From positions 1-6,399 of the forward strand of contig CAZIAD010000095.1 of assembly GCA_964537555.1 (NCBI GenBank): a DNA stretch of 6,399 nucleotides. Reading direction: 5' to 3'. The notes beneath the pieces are model-generated. The model saw only the letters and a list, made by a program, of their open reading frames with translations, had not been told where the DNA came from and searched no databases. This DNA is from CAYRWR01 sp964537555 (GTDB lineage: Bacteria > Spirochaetota > Brevinematia > Brevinematales > CAYRWR01). The first letter of the stretch is position 1, and each line of letters begins with the position of its first letter. A program made the position numbers and the translations under genes. Below, piece by piece: positions 6,223-6,399 of the stretch.

Positions 6223-6399
6223 TTAGAATCCGTTTACAGAGTATACAGCATATCCACGGGGAGCTGCCCATACTTCTACCCAGCCGTTTCCGTCACAATA
6301 CTTGTTTCCGGGCTGGTAGTTCTGTCCACTCTTGGATGATGACCATGCATAAGCTTTGAGGGTCTTGTTCTTGAGGTAGCCGTTTCCGGTCTGTACCCA
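6223..6399 (-). CDS. C-terminal end of an unrecognised protein (5' partial, runs off the window)
   Basis: On the - strand an open frame enters at the right edge and runs 58 codons to a TAA at 6225-6223. The visible peptide starts WVQTGNGYLKNK and ends RGYAVYSVNGF. It is rich in Gly, Asn, Tyr, Trp and Ser and has a single Cys, with no charged cluster or membrane segment. The composition suggests a secreted or surface beta-rich domain, but I recognise no family. Two GNG-aromatic units (GNGY near visible residue 5, GNGW near residue 38) share a 10-base stretch, GGAAACGGCT, and are each followed nine or ten residues later by Tyr-Ala, hinting at a short internal repeat. It is convergent with the carotenoid operon and shares the terminator hairpin region, so no functional link is implied. 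That it is a real gene is supported by the open frame reaching the edge, the codon pattern and the correctly placed terminator. Confidence 0.6.
   Translation of the reverse strand, partial: WVQTGNGYLKNKTLKAYAWSSSKSGQNYQPGNKYCDGNGWVEVWAAPRGYAVYSVNGF

Noticed and set aside
1..6399. CRISPR arrays, tRNA/rRNA genes, insertion sequences, att sites
   Set aside because: Nothing with the required repeat spacing, cloverleaf or transposase coding was seen; nearly all bases are explained by the operon.

Overview
The window holds six genes of one carotenoid biosynthesis operon on the + strand (positions 2-6139). It ends at a strong hairpin terminator, and the 3' end of an unrelated convergent gene on the - strand fills the right edge.

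Layout. 2-1432: phytoene desaturase (CrtI type), missing its extreme N-terminus because the window starts inside the gene. 1429-2262: phytoene synthase (CrtB). 2255-3310: trans-polyprenyl diphosphate synthase, probably geranylgeranyl-PP synthase (CrtE/IdsA type). 3343-4023: small membrane lycopene cyclase with both CrtYc- and CrtYd-like halves in one chain. 4024-5493: a second CrtI-family desaturase, best read as a 1'-hydroxycarotenoid 3',4'-desaturase (CrtD). 5486-6139: CruF-family carotenoid 1',2'-hydratase (old DUF422). 6169-6207: terminator hairpin. 6223-6399, - strand: last 58 codons of a protein I do not recognise.

How the genes work together. CrtE makes GGPP and CrtB condenses two GGPP to phytoene. 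CrtI desaturates phytoene to lycopene, and the cyclase closes one end to give gamma-carotene. CruF hydrates the remaining psi end to a 1'-hydroxyl, and CrtD adds the 3',4' double bond. The predicted core product is a monocyclic 1'-hydroxytorulene-type carotenoid, the backbone shared by pigments such as saproxanthin, myxol, flexixanthin and salinixanthin. No ketolase, ring hydroxylase, glycosyltransferase or acyltransferase is seen. Either the pigment stays simple or the tailoring genes lie upstream or elsewhere. Genes are packed with 4- and 8-base overlaps, 0 bases or 32 bases between them, and each internal gene has a good Shine-Dalgarno sequence.

Organism. The gene set and protein style (fused cyclase, CrtD, CruF with a 'MEPVAIRLD' motif) resemble Bacteroidota/Rhodothermota carotenoid clusters. 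Consistent Shine-Dalgarno use is less typical of many Bacteroidota. Facultatively anaerobic spirochaetes, which I recall being reported to make dihydro-hydroxytorulene pigments, are a serious alternative. Assignment from this window alone is inference. This is a coherent known pathway rather than a new system. The least explained items are the unidentified convergent gene and some motif departures in the cyclase and prenyl synthase.
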